Source: Spirochaetes bacterium GWF1_51_8
GTDB taxonomy: Bacteria > Spirochaetota > Brevinematia > Brevinematales > GWF1-51-8
Assembly (NCBI GenBank): GCA_001829415.1
Contig: MIBE01000023.1
Coordinates: 8,399-41,175 of the forward strand
Length of the DNA: 32,777 bases
Direction of reading: 5' to 3'
How positions within the stretch are numbered: position 1 is the stretch's first letter; each line of letters opens with the position of its first letter. Below, in pieces: positions 1 to 7,792 of the stretch. A program made the translations under genes and the position numbers. Under the pieces are notes generated by a model that saw only the letters and a list, made by a program, of their open reading frames with translations, was not told the origin of the DNA and ran no database searches.

Positions 1-180
1 TTCGGCAGGTACGGCGTGGACTATGTATTCATGGGGCATTCCCACAAGTACCAGGACAATACCGTGAAGGGCGTCCGGTATATTGTCTGCGAGGATTTTA
101 AGGAAGGGGCGGACTGGTTTGTCCGTGTGACGATAGACGGAAACACGATCTCGCATAACCTCTTCCCGCTCGGGGACTGA
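1..180 (+). CDS. metallophosphoesterase, C-terminal fragment
   Basis: The window opens inside a gene; the last 59 residues are visible and end at TGA 178-180. They contain GHSH (about residues 12-15 of the visible part), the last metal-binding motif of calcineurin-like phosphoesterases, followed by beta-strand-rich sequence ending in NLFPLGD. The short tail after GHSH fits small YfcE/MJ0936-like phosphodiesterases, where this motif is close to the C-terminus, but substrate cannot be told. The 5' part lies outside the window. No clear terminator follows; the next 0.9 kb is non-coding and palindrome-rich. A second, unrelated-looking metallophosphoesterase is encoded at 10189-11541. Confidence 0.7.
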   Translation, partial: FGRYGVDYVFMGHSHKYQDNTVKGVRYIVCEDFKEGADWFVRVTIDGNTISHNLFPLGD

Positions 181-251
181 GATACTTATTACTTTTTCGA
201 ACGTATTATATTGATCGCCCGCGCGGCCGGAGTGTGATGACAGACCCATTT

Positions 252-318
252 TGTCATTGCGAGGCCGGCATAGCGGGTTCGTCATCCCGAGCTTGTCGAG
301 GGACGAACCAAAGCAATG
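252..318. repeat. nested palindromic intergenic element
   Basis: Two nested inverted repeats are seen: CATTGC (255-260) with GCAATG (313-318), and inside it GGTTCGTC (276-283) with GACGAACC (302-309). The left end reads TGTCATTGCGAG and the core reads CCCGAGCTTGTCGAGGG. From memory, both strings belong to sequence types that recur between genes in many unrelated bacteria. The left-end motif occurs again at 7793-7804. No coding sequence is credible here. It is likely a dispersed palindromic repeat that folds as a hairpin when transcribed; whether it is mobile is unknown. Confidence 0.55.
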
Positions 319-518
319 GCAGAATGAGTTTGTCATCATTCCGCTTGGCGAAGCCCTTTTCGGGTGTTATATTTACTATGTGGCACTTCAAAAAACCTGT
401 GAAAACGCTCTTACTTTCTTTCTAAGCGGGCACCGCGCCTTCCGCCCGCCTTACATCTCAGAAGGAAGGTGGACAGGACGATGGCGTCGGCGGACAGGGA
501 AAGAAAGTAAGCAAAGAA

Positions 519-878
519 CCCCGCATAGGAACGCGGGGCAAGCTACCCGCCGCGCTGATAAAGCTCAAAAGAAGAGCCGGAAAATCCGGAAAAGGCATAA
601 CTCCTCCCTTTGGTCGTCGGACAAATGCCTTTTCTTCGGATTTTCCGGGAGCAAGCCCCGCATTCAATAGTGCAAAGAAGGTAAGGAATGCGGGGTAAAA
701 AGCGCTTTAAAGTGCGCGGACAAAACAGCCAGCTTCAGTCAAGTAGGTTTGTCTTCGGCTGTTCGAACCCCGCCGCTGTGCCGTGACTTCTACCAAGCGG
801 AACGGTCAGAAACGCCGATGTCCGAAGCGCGACTCTTTGTCGCTTCAAATGGTAGTTGAACGCGAGTTTCGGCGTTTC
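519..878. repeat. multi-hairpin intergenic region
   Basis: Non-coding stretch with at least seven exact or near-exact inverted repeats: CCCCGC 519-524 with GCGGGG 533-538; a near-perfect arm pair 577-598 with 625-648; CCCCGCATTC 656-665 with GAATGCGGGG 686-695; GCGGGGT 690-696 with ACCCCGC 767-773; AACAGCC 724-730 with GGCTGTT 757-763; GAAACGCCGA 809-818 with TCGGCGTTTC 869-878; and GAAGCG 824-829 with CGCTTC 841-846. The strand 690-695 can pair with either 656-661 or 768-773, so two folds exclude each other. Open frames across it lack ribosome binding sites and show repeat-driven composition. It is probably a cluster of dispersed palindromic repeats; a structured RNA is the alternative. Confidence 0.5.
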
Positions 879-933
879 CCGTTTCGCGCCCCTCTTCTTC
901 GGAACGGCATCGGGCGGGGAACCTCTTTCTTTG

Positions 934-971
934 GTTCTTTCTTTCTGGGTTTGAAGAAAGAAAGAAAGAAC
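934..971. repeat. 13-bp inverted repeat, T/C-rich to A/G-rich hairpin
   Basis: GTTCTTTCTTTCT (934-946) is the exact reverse complement of AGAAAGAAAGAAC (959-971), with a 12-nt loop. Related TTTCTTTCT and GAAAGAAAG words occur at about 414-422 and 499-507. There is no U-tract after the stem, so it is not a standard intrinsic terminator. It sits about 100 bp before the large envelope protein gene. Confidence 0.5.
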
Positions 972-987
972 AGATGGTTTAGAATCC

Positions 988-1016
988 TTGGAGAGTTTTT
1001 AAAACTCCCCTATGGT
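988..1016 (+). promoter_or_regulatory. possible promoter with palindrome before the giant OmpA-family gene
   Basis: TTGGAG (988-993), a 17-nt spacer and TATGGT (1011-1016) form a weak sigma-70-like pair. The spacer holds GAGTTTT-T-AAAACTC (993-1007), a perfect 7-bp palindrome around one base, which could bind a dimeric regulator. The next gene starts at 1072. The hexamers match only moderately, so this is tentative. Confidence 0.3.
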
Positions 1017-1071
1017 GAATGGCGATATATTCCGATAATTGCGGGTGTACGAATAAGCTATGGAGGAAGAA

Positions 1072-4000
1072 ATGAAAATGAAAAAATGGTTAGCCCCGGT
1101 TCTGGGGATCGTACTTTTTACCGCGCCGTTCTACGGGGTAAACCTCAAACCCGGCGCGCAGAATATCTATACCGGGACGGGCGCGAAGGAAACCTCTCTC
1201 GCATACACCGGGATCGCATCCGTCGACAGTATGAGCGGGATGTGGTTCAACCCGGCGTCGCTGGGCAGTCTCAAGCGTCTCGCCAATAGCCTCACGATCG
1301 GCGGGTTCGGCACCCAGCAGTTTCTCGCCGACCTCGGCTTCGCCTTCCCGACACTCGCGGGCGTGTTCTGGTTCGACGCCCTTTACCAGTTCGGGCCGGA
1401 TAACGGCGTGAAGAACATCGCCGCGCTGAATATCGCGATCTCGAAGCCCATCACCGACACGCTCTATTGGGGATTCGGACTCAAGTCGGGATACGCTAAT
1501 CTTCTTACCCCGCAAAGCTCCGACTGGATGCTCGGTTTCGATATGGGGATCGTCAGTTTCGACGATTCGACCAACTCGGGATTCGGCTTCCTGAATTTCG
1601 GATGGGGTGTCGTGCTGAAGAATGTCGGCAAGACGATCGGTCTCACCAACTCCGACCCGATGCCCGGAATGGGGATCGGCCTCGGCGGATCGTTCTATCT
1701 ATTGAAATACGACGCATACAAGATGAAAATCGCGGCGGACATCCTCGTCCCGTGGACTCCGTTCGACTTCACCGCCGGGATATCGATCGAGCAGTCGCTG
1801 TTCGATCTGTTCTATCTCCGCGCGGGATATAACTATAACAATTTCGGCATAGGGCCGTTCACTTTCGGGGTGGGGCTTTCGGGCAAGTTCGGTCTCGCGC
1901 AGAACAGCGACGCCACCACCGACATCGACCTGTCTTACGCCGTACAGATGCAGAAGTACAACGGTTTGGACGAGTTCGGTCACTTCGTCACCCTCAGTAT
2001 CGCGTGGGGCTACTACGACAACATCGCCCCGTCGGTAGGGGTGAAACAGGAGCATATGAGCATCTCGCCCAATAACGACGGAGTTCAGGATGTCACAAAG
2101 CTTGATTTGAACGCGCTCGACAATACCCTGCTCTGGGGCTGGAAGCTCGAAATCTTCGACAGCCAGAATAAGAAGATCAAGGTGTTCGAGGGCCTGCCTG
2201 AATCGAAAATACAAGACCTGACACTCGAGAAGTTCTTTACGCAGATATTCTCCGCGAAGAAAGCTGTCGACGTTCCGGCTTACCTGAGTTGGGAAGGGGT
2301 GAACGACCTCGGCATCCAGGCGTCCGACGGAAAGTACTCTTTCCAGTTGATCGCGTGGGACGAAAATAAAAACACCGCCACCAACCAGAAGGGATTTATC
2401 GTGATCGATACGGAAGTTCCGAAGGCCGAGGTGACGGCGCAATATATGGTCTTTTCCCCTAACGGTGACGGCGCGAAAGAAGATATCGCGTTCTCGCTCA
2501 AGGGACAGGATATCCGGCCTGACGACAAGATCGCCGCGGAAATCTGGAACGCTTACGGAATCGAGGTAAAAAGCTATTCGTTCACATCGAGCGTGCCGGA
2601 CAAAATAGTCTGGGACGGCAAGGACGCGGGCGGGAATCCCGCTCCCGAAGGCGACTATACGCTGATCGTCTCCGCCTATGACGCCGCCGGGAACCGTTCG
2701 GTCGCCAAGGTTGACCAGTTCAAGCTGGTCAAGGCCGTTCAGTCCGCCGTCATCGCGATGAACCGCGAGGGCTTCTCCCCCAACGGCGACGGGTGGATGG
2801 ACGACGTCACGGTCAAACCGTCGATCTCCGACCTGAAAGGGATGGAGAAGTGGGAACTGAGGATACTTTCCGCCGACGGGAAAACGGTGACCAAGTACGA
2901 CGGCGCGGGCGAAATCCCGCAGGAGCTTTCATGGGACGGCAAGGACGTATCGGGGAAACAGCTTCCCAACGGCGTCTATTCGTTCGAGTTCCAGGTCTTT
3001 TTCGACTCCGGGAATCACCCGTCGAGCGAGAAGAAAACCGTGAAGCTCGATACTCAGCCTCCGTTACTCAAGATCGAAATACCCAAGCCGCTGATTCAGC
3101 CTAACGATACCGGGAAGATCGAAGCGGTCGAAATCCTGCTGAAAGACCTGACCGGCGATCAAACGGACATCTTCCGCGTCAAGATCGTCGACTCGCAGGA
3201 AACATTAGTCAAGTACGATAAATTTACCAAGGAAATGTACGACAACGGCGATCCCGCCGATCCGGGAAATCCCGACAAGTATAAAAAGTACCTTTGGGAC
3301 GGCCGGGGCAACGATGTCAAGCCGGTACCCGACGGGAAGTACACGTTCATTATCGAAACCTACGACGAGCTCGGGAACAGCGCGCAGATCACCGCGCCCA
3401 AGCAGATTATAGTCAAGGCCGGGTTCGAGTCAGTGACCGCGCAGGCTGATACGGCGGCAATTTCACCGCAGGGCGAAGGCAACCGTCAGACCGCGAACTT
3501 CAAGTTCACGATCTCCGATACCAAATGGCTCTCGCAGTTCACCTTCATCATCAAGGACGATACCGGCAAGACCGTGAAGAAGGTCGCCGGCCCGTCGTTC
3601 ATTCCCGCTTACGAATGGGACGGAAAGGACGATGGCGGTAAGTATGTGAAGGAAGGTGTGTATACCTATTTCGCCATAGCGGAATTTGCCGAGATCGAGC
3701 AGAAGACCAATTCTATCGAGCGTAAAATAGTGGTGGACAACGAGCCGCCCAAGATCGAGCTCAAACCCGCGAAGGACTATACCTATCTCGCCTTCTCGCC
3801 CAATAACGACGGCGTGAAGGAATCGATCGTGTTCGACCTCAACCTCGACGGGAACGAGGGCGACCGCGTTTTCGCGTATATCAAGGACGCGAACGGCAAC
3901 ATTGTCCGCAAGTACATCTGGAAGAATATAAACGACGTACCGGACGAGCTCAAATGGGACGGAAACGACGATAAAGGAAACCCGTTACCGCAGGGCAAGT

Positions 4001-5211
4001 ATACGCTGGTAATCAACGGTGTCGATATCGCGGGGAACTCGACCGAGATGCAGATCGAGAACATCAAACTCGTCCGCGAGTTCGAGAAGCTCGAGTTTGT
4101 GATCAAGGACTACTACCTCGCGCCGAACGGCAAGAGCGATTACCAGAAGTTGACATTCGCCTCCAAACTCTCGTCGGCGGATGGTCTGATCGAAGCGAAG
4201 ATGACCATCTTCGACGAACTGGGCCGCGCGGTCAAGAGCTATAAGATGTCGGACTTCATCAACGATAAGAACAATTACACCGAAGCGGTCTGGAAGGGCG
4301 AGAGCGATTACGGCAACGGCGTCGCTCCCGACGGGGTCTATTCCGCTCAGGTGGTCTATATCTACGACAGCGGGAACCAGATCACGGGCAAGATACCGAA
4401 CATCATCCTAGACCGTACCACGCCCGAGCTCAACCTCTGGTCCGTCCCGAACTATTTCTCGCCCGACGGCGACGGCAAGAACGATACCCTTTTCCTCAAT
4501 GTCAACGTTCTCGATAAGAACGGCATCGAAAACTGGGAACTCAATATCTATAAAGTCCTGACGATCTACAAGAAAGAGGGAGTCTTCACCGACTATATCC
4601 CGTTCAAGAAATTCTCCGGCAAGGGCTCGACGAACTCCGCGACTTTAGCATGGGACGGTAAGAGCGACCGACCGGGCGAGGCAGTCGGCTCGATGCAGGA
4701 CTATCTCGTCGTGCTGTCATCGTCGGATAAGCTCGGCAACAAGGCCGCCCTGACAAACCGTTTCGAATCGGGCATCCTGATCAAGCCCACGTCCGACGGG
4801 TTTATGATCATCATGGACAGCATCTCGTTCGGTTACGACAGCGCCGCGCTCAACCCCAACGATAAAAAGAAACTCGCGCAGTTGGCGGATATGTTCAAGA
4901 AGCTGATCCAGAACCCGACGAACTACGGGATTACGAACGCGTTCCTGATCGAGATACGCGGGCATACCGACGAACGCGGCCCGGAAAACTACAACGCGAA
5001 ACTTTCACTCGACCGCGCGAACTCGGTGTTCGCTTACCTGACTGTCGATCTCAACGTGTTCAAGTCGCTTCTTTACCCGAAAGGCGCGGGCGAAACGGAA
5101 CTCTTGGTAAAAAATATCGCGGACAGTCTGAGCGAAACGGAGAAGGAACGCCTGCACGCCCAGAACCGCAGGGTGGAGTTCTATATCCATATCATCACGA
5201 AGAAGAAGTAA
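1072..5211 (+). CDS. giant OM protein: barrel + FlgD-Ig-like repeats + OmpA domain
   Basis: A 1379-residue exported protein. The start is ATG 1072 because GGAGG (1062-1066) precedes it by 5 nt; the in-frame ATG at 1060 overlaps that site. Residues 1-22 or so are a signal peptide. About 20-315 resemble UPF0164/PorV-type outer-membrane barrels (glycine/aromatic strands and an early FNPASLG motif). About 330-1200 carry eight repeats that start near 330, 459, 566, 675, 796, 906, 1015 and 1127. Most begin with a SPNNDG/SPNGDG-like motif and most contain WDGK/WDGN-type turns, as in FlgD-Ig domains. Residues about 1240-1375 are an OmpA-type peptidoglycan-binding domain with GHTDERG near 1297 and NRRVEFYI near the end. 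It may tether the outer membrane to the cell wall over a long span; exact role unknown. Transcribed alone, with a terminator at 5231. Confidence 0.85.
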   Translation: MKMKKWLAPVLGIVLFTAPFYGVNLKPGAQNIYTGTGAKETSLAYTGIASVDSMSGMWFNPASLGSLKRLANSLTIGGFGTQQFLADLGFAFPTLAGVFWFDALYQFGPDNGVKNIAALNIAISKPITDTLYWGFGLKSGYANLLTPQSSDWMLGFDMGIVSFDDSTNSGFGFLNFGWGVVLKNVGKTIGLTNSDPMPGMGIGLGGSFYLLKYDAYKMKIAADILVPWTPFDFTAGISIEQSLFDLFYLRAGYNYNNFGIGPFTFGVGLSGKFGLAQNSDATTDIDLSYAVQMQKYNGLDEFGHFVTLSIAWGYYDNIAPSVGVKQEHMSISPNNDGVQDVTKLDLNALDNTLLWGWKLEIFDSQNKKIKVFEGLPESKIQDLTLEKFFTQIFSAKKAVDVPAYLSWEGVNDLGIQASDGKYSFQLIAWDENKNTATNQKGFIVIDTEVPKAEVTAQYMVFSPNGDGAKEDIAFSLKGQDIRPDDKIAAEIWNAYGIEVKSYSFTSSVPDKIVWDGKDAGGNPAPEGDYTLIVSAYDAAGNRSVAKVDQFKLVKAVQSAVIAMNREGFSPNGDGWMDDVTVKPSISDLKGMEKWELRILSADGKTVTKYDGAGEIPQELSWDGKDVSGKQLPNGVYSFEFQVFFDSGNHPSSEKKTVKLDTQPPLLKIEIPKPLIQPNDTGKIEAVEILLKDLTGDQTDIFRVKIVDSQETLVKYDKFTKEMYDNGDPADPGNPDKYKKYLWDGRGNDVKPVPDGKYTFIIETYDELGNSAQITAPKQIIVKAGFESVTAQADTAAISPQGEGNRQTANFKFTISDTKWLSQFTFIIKDDTGKTVKKVAGPSFIPAYEWDGKDDGGKYVKEGVYTYFAIAEFAEIEQKTNSIERKIVVDNEPPKIELKPAKDYTYLAFSPNNDGVKESIVFDLNLDGNEGDRVFAYIKDANGNIVRKYIWKNINDVPDELKWDGNDDKGNPLPQGKYTLVINGVDIAGNSTEMQIENIKLVREFEKLEFVIKDYYLAPNGKSDYQKLTFASKLSSADGLIEAKMTIFDELGRAVKSYKMSDFINDKNNYTEAVWKGESDYGNGVAPDGVYSAQVVYIYDSGNQITGKIPNIILDRTTPELNLWSVPNYFSPDGDGKNDTLFLNVNVLDKNGIENWELNIYKVLTIYKKEGVFTDYIPFKKFSGKGSTNSATLAWDGKSDRPGEAVGSMQDYLVVLSSSDKLGNKAALTNRFESGILIKPTSDGFMIIMDSISFGYDSAALNPNDKKKLAQLADMFKKLIQNPTNYGITNAFLIEIRGHTDERGPENYNAKLSLDRANSVFAYLTVDLNVFKSLLYPKGAGETELLVKNIADSLSETEKERLHAQNRRVEFYIHIITKKK

Positions 5212-5230
5212 GTAGACATACTGAAACACT

Positions 5231-5261
5231 AGCCCCCGTGTAAAAGCGGGGGCTTTCTTTT
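5231..5261 (+). terminator. intrinsic terminator of the giant OmpA-family gene
   Basis: AGCCCCCG (5231-5238) pairs exactly with CGGGGGCT (5247-5254) around an 8-nt loop, followed by TTCTTTT. It lies 20 nt after the TAA stop. Confidence 0.9.
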
Positions 5262-5281
5262 AAATAACGCCGGCTTTTTTC

Positions 5282-5309
5282 TTGCGTTTTCCCTGCCCTA
5301 TGCTAAAAT
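5282..5309 (+). promoter_or_regulatory. promoter of the vapBC-like pair
   Basis: TTGCGT (5282-5287), 16-nt spacer, TAAAAT (5304-5309), with TGC just before the -10 (extended -10). The predicted start is about 5316, giving a leader near 20 nt that carries GGAG (5328-5331). Confidence 0.6.
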
Positions 5310-5338
5310 ATATTTAGAATGTATTTTGGAGTAAAATG

Positions 5339-5527
5339 ATGATTATTCTTCACGGGATTTACAATAAAGGCAAAATTGAAATTGAAGAGAAGGATGTCCC
5401 GATGATTGAGGCTGAGGTGGAGATAAAAATTTACACTCCGGCGGATTTAAAAGACAAACTGCATAAGCTGGGTGGTCTTAAAACCGTCACGGATTTCAGC
5501 AGGGATTTTATTTATGAAGATCGATAG
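5339..5527 (+). CDS. putative antitoxin of a VapBC-type pair
   Basis: A 62-residue protein beginning MIILHGIYNKGKIEIEEKD, with a beta-rich N-terminal half that resembles AF2212/DUF104-like or AbrB-like antitoxins (a G-Y-x-x-G-K-I-E pattern followed by an E-V-E-I-K-I strand) and an acidic C-terminal tail suited to toxin binding. Family assignment is weak; the function is inferred mostly from the PIN-domain gene that overlaps its last 14 nt. ATG 5339 lies 7 nt after GGAG (5328-5331); ATG 5336 is only 4 nt away and would add one Met. Base composition is AT-richer than the flanking genes. If it acts as a typical antitoxin it would neutralise the toxin and repress its own promoter. Confidence 0.6.
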   Translation: MIILHGIYNKGKIEIEEKDVPMIEAEVEIKIYTPADLKDKLHKLGGLKTVTDFSRDFIYEDR

Positions 5528-5957
5528 GGGGCCTTGTTTTATTGACACCAATATTCTTATTTATGCTTCTTTTCCGGAAAACAAGTTTTATGAAAAAGCG
5601 CTGGATTGCATCGAGACTCTACGGCCTCAGGGATTGTATATTTCACGTCAGATTGTTTTGGAATATGTCAGCGTTGTTACAAATGAAAATATATATAATC
5701 AGTACCTGACTTCCGAAGAAGCGGTTGAGAATATTGAGGTTTTTCTGGAATATATGAGTATAATTGAACCGGGTACTCCTCTGGATACTCATGCACTGAA
5801 AAAATACCTCATACAATACGCTATAAAACGACGTATGGTTTTCGATTTGAATATTTATCTTACCATGAAAGCCAATGGTATTCCGGTGATATTAACCGCC
5901 AACGAAAAAGATTTTAATGCTTTTCAGGATATCGAAATCATTAATCCAGTAAAATGA
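5514..5957 (+). CDS. vapC: PIN-domain toxin, VapC-like ribonuclease
   Basis: A 147-residue PIN-domain protein. The start is ATG 5514, with AGGGA (5501-5505) 8 nt upstream; this overlaps the antitoxin frame by 14 nt, typical of coupled toxin-antitoxin genes. Acidic residues fit the PIN active site: D11 in FIDTNI, E50 in VLEYVSVV, D111 in VFDLNIYL and D133 in ANEKDF (the usual fourth acid region also holds N130). PIN toxins cleave tRNA or rRNA with Mg2+/Mn2+. The C-terminal part ILTANEKDFNAF is characteristic of VapC proteins. The AT-rich composition of the pair compared with both neighbours suggests acquisition by transfer. A non-toxic PIN nuclease is possible but the operon favours a toxin. 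Confidence 0.8.
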   Translation: MKIDRGPCFIDTNILIYASFPENKFYEKALDCIETLRPQGLYISRQIVLEYVSVVTNENIYNQYLTSEEAVENIEVFLEYMSIIEPGTPLDTHALKKYLIQYAIKRRMVFDLNIYLTMKANGIPVILTANEKDFNAFQDIEIINPVK

Positions 5958-6002
5958 AAAATTCCCATCCAAGCGCTCATTCCCTTAGGATTAAGCCCGC
6001 TC

Positions 6003-6025
6003 AACGATATGAATCGTTTTATAAT
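6003..6025 (+). promoter_or_regulatory. hairpin followed by a -10-like TATAAT
   Basis: AACGAT (6003-6008) pairs with ATCGTT (6013-6018) around ATGA and is followed directly by TT and TATAAT (6020-6025). It lies 46 bp after vapC. It could be a weak terminator of the toxin-antitoxin unit, or a palindromic operator beside the -10 of the barrel gene that follows; no -35 hexamer is apparent. Confidence 0.3.
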
Positions 6026-6159
6026 AAGAAAATCTTTCATCGATTTTAATTGAACGATGAAGCAAGAAGACGTATATCGAAATCCTATTTGTTTAACCGG
6101 AGTAGCGATTTCTTGTTACTGTCTGCCGTCAACATCGTATCAAAAGTTAAGGATTGAAA

Positions 6160-6726
6160 ATGTATCGTTTTTTATGCAAACGGATATTTTTGATAGTCTG
6201 TATCATGGCAGCAGTCCTTCTTCCAAAATTTGCCCGCGCCGATTTCCTCAGTGTGGGTGTAATGACAGGCGGAGACTACGCATGGGAGGAGCATACCCCG
6301 GGATTTAACGGTTTCGGGTTAAAAATCGGCGGACAGATAGAATGGTATCCGTTCAATATGGCAAAACTTGACGATTTGTCTCTGTTTTCTTATTTCTTTA
6401 ACGCGGCATATCATTTTGATGGCCCTATGACAAGGATGAGCCTCGAACTGGGAGTGAGATTTCCGACTTTCGCTTTTCCATTAATATGGATGGGAGTCGG
6501 TATCGGATTGCATTATTGGCCGGAGTTATCTGTTACCGCACCCGGTGTCTCCATCTATCTCGGGTATAGAATCCATATCGATCGATACTATATCCAGCCC
6601 TATTTCCAGGGAATGCTGGGTATCACGGATTTCGGGCCGAAAGCGGTATTTACGCAAAGTATACTAAGCTCCGTGGGAATCGGGGTAGGGTTCGGTTACT
6701 TCTTCAATCTCGCCGATTTGGATTGA
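6160..6726 (+). CDS. small outer-membrane beta-barrel protein
   Basis: A 188-residue exported protein not assigned to a named family. The start is ATG 6160, with AAGGA (6149-6153) 6 nt upstream; TTG 6154 overlaps this spacing and is less likely. Residues about 1-26 form a signal peptide (basic start, hydrophobic core, cleavage after ARA before DFLS). The rest alternates glycine and aromatic residues in strand-length blocks (for example GLHYWPELS, GYRIHIDRYYIQPYF, GVGFGYFFNL), as expected of an eight-stranded barrel. Overall length and pattern match the protein at 12854-13429, so the two may be distant paralogues. The gene is AT-richer than average. Its 3' end overlaps the minus-strand lipid kinase by 23 nt. 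Confidence 0.65.
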   Translation: MYRFLCKRIFLIVCIMAAVLLPKFARADFLSVGVMTGGDYAWEEHTPGFNGFGLKIGGQIEWYPFNMAKLDDLSLFSYFFNAAYHFDGPMTRMSLELGVRFPTFAFPLIWMGVGIGLHYWPELSVTAPGVSIYLGYRIHIDRYYIQPYFQGMLGITDFGPKAVFTQSILSSVGIGVGFGYFFNLADLD

Positions 6727-7699
6727 CAGTTACTCTCTGTCTCCCGTACCGTCTTGCCACGCGTTTCGGCAGGATGACGTCGATAGCCGACGGCACCGCT
6801 TTGATCACCGCGGGCAGAGGCTGAAACAGTTCGCCGTCGATCTGGGTCGGTACTTCGTAGTCCGAGCAGAGCCGGACGCTCTTCGCCCTGTAATACGCCT
6901 GCTTCTTGAAGAATATCTTCTTGCTTCTTGTCCTCGGTTTAAACGCCGTCAGGATCATCTGCGTCACCAGCTTGATGAAGTTCCACCGTCCGCCGGCTTC
7001 CTTGAAGACGTAGACGTCTAATAAGCCGTCGTTAGGGACGGCACGCGGCGAAATAGTGAAGAAGGTGCCGTAGCGGCTCGTGTTCGAGACGAGGACGAAC
7101 GTGCCTTTGTCGCGGATACCGCCGTCCATCTCGACCTCGATTTCGGAGAAACGGTAACGCGGAAACGCCTTGATGCTCGCGAGGACATAGCCGAGCCTGC
7201 CGACAGCGCGTTTGATATTCATCTGCTCCGCGTGCTTGATCGAGTAAGCGTCGAACCCCGCTCCGCACATCAGGAGGAAGTAACGTTCGCCGATCCGGGC
7301 GAGATCGAGCCGAGCGTGGTAGCTGTCGGCGATCACCCTGCACGCGCGGACCGGATCGGACGGGATATTCATCTCGGCGGCGAAGACGTTACCGGTGCCC
7401 CACGGCAGGATAGCGAGTGTCTTGCCGCTCCCCGCCATCCCGTTGAGCACCTCGTTGATCGTGCCGTCGCCGCCCGCCCCGATGATCACGTCGTAGTCCC
7501 CGGCGCACCCCTCACGGGCGAGTTCGGTGGCATGGCCGCGCGACTCGGTGGGGACGATATCGAGAGTCAGCCCGGCGTCATGGAAAAACCGAGCGGTTTT
7601 GTCGAGATACTGGCGGTATTTCCCCTGGCCGGAGCCGGGATTGTAGATCAGAAGGAACTTGCGGAAGTTCCCGGGAATGAGATGGTTTCGCGCGCTCAT
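6704..7699 (-). CDS. diacylglycerol/lipid kinase family protein
   Basis: A 331-residue member of the DagK/YegS/sphingosine-kinase superfamily, which phosphorylates lipid hydroxyls with ATP at the cytoplasmic membrane face. Visible motifs: NPGSGQGK at 20-27 (nucleotide-site loop), GAGGDGTINEV at 74-84 (the family's GGDGT), LPWGTGN at 98-104, GAGFDA at 146-151, and PNDGLLDVYVF in the C-terminal beta domain. Length fits the family. It has no signal peptide. The ATG at 7697-7699 has no SD, but a consensus promoter ends 5 nt before it, so the mRNA appears leaderless. The basic C-terminal tail (KRVARRYGRQR) could contact anionic lipids. Likely role is phosphatidic acid formation or diacylglycerol recycling; substrate not certain. 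Confidence 0.85.
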   Translation of the reverse strand: MSARNHLIPGNFRKFLLIYNPGSGQGKYRQYLDKTARFFHDAGLTLDIVPTESRGHATELAREGCAGDYDVIIGAGGDGTINEVLNGMAGSGKTLAILPWGTGNVFAAEMNIPSDPVRACRVIADSYHARLDLARIGERYFLLMCGAGFDAYSIKHAEQMNIKRAVGRLGYVLASIKAFPRYRFSEIEVEMDGGIRDKGTFVLVSNTSRYGTFFTISPRAVPNDGLLDVYVFKEAGGRWNFIKLVTQMILTAFKPRTRSKKIFFKKQAYYRAKSVRLCSDYEVPTQIDGELFQPLPAVIKAVPSAIDVILPKRVARRYGRQRVTVNPNRRD

Positions 7700-7704
7700 A
7701 AGTA

Positions 7705-7733
7705 ATTATAGCTTTTCGGCGGCGATAAATCAA
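7705..7733 (-). promoter_or_regulatory. promoter of the lipid kinase gene, implying a leaderless mRNA
   Basis: On the minus strand: TTGATT (7728-7733), 17-nt spacer, TATAAT (7705-7710). Only TACTT separates the -10 from the ATG at 7699, so transcription should begin at or within a base or two of the start codon. Confidence 0.7.
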
Positions 7734-7792
7734 TCTAGGGCGGTTCTAAAAACCCGGAAATAATGAAGAAAACTTACAATAAAAATATTTCT

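Noticed and set aside
690-773. tRNA-like sequence with GTTCGAAC and a 7-bp closing stem (GCGGGGT/ACCCCGC)
   Set aside because: TTCGAAC runs straight into the closing strand with no T-stem, there is no anticodon arm of the right size, and the stem set fits nested palindromes better.
234-1289. Short open frames through the 5' spacer
   Set aside because: They cross inverted repeats, lack ribosome binding sites, and have products dominated by Arg/Lys/Ser of repeat origin.
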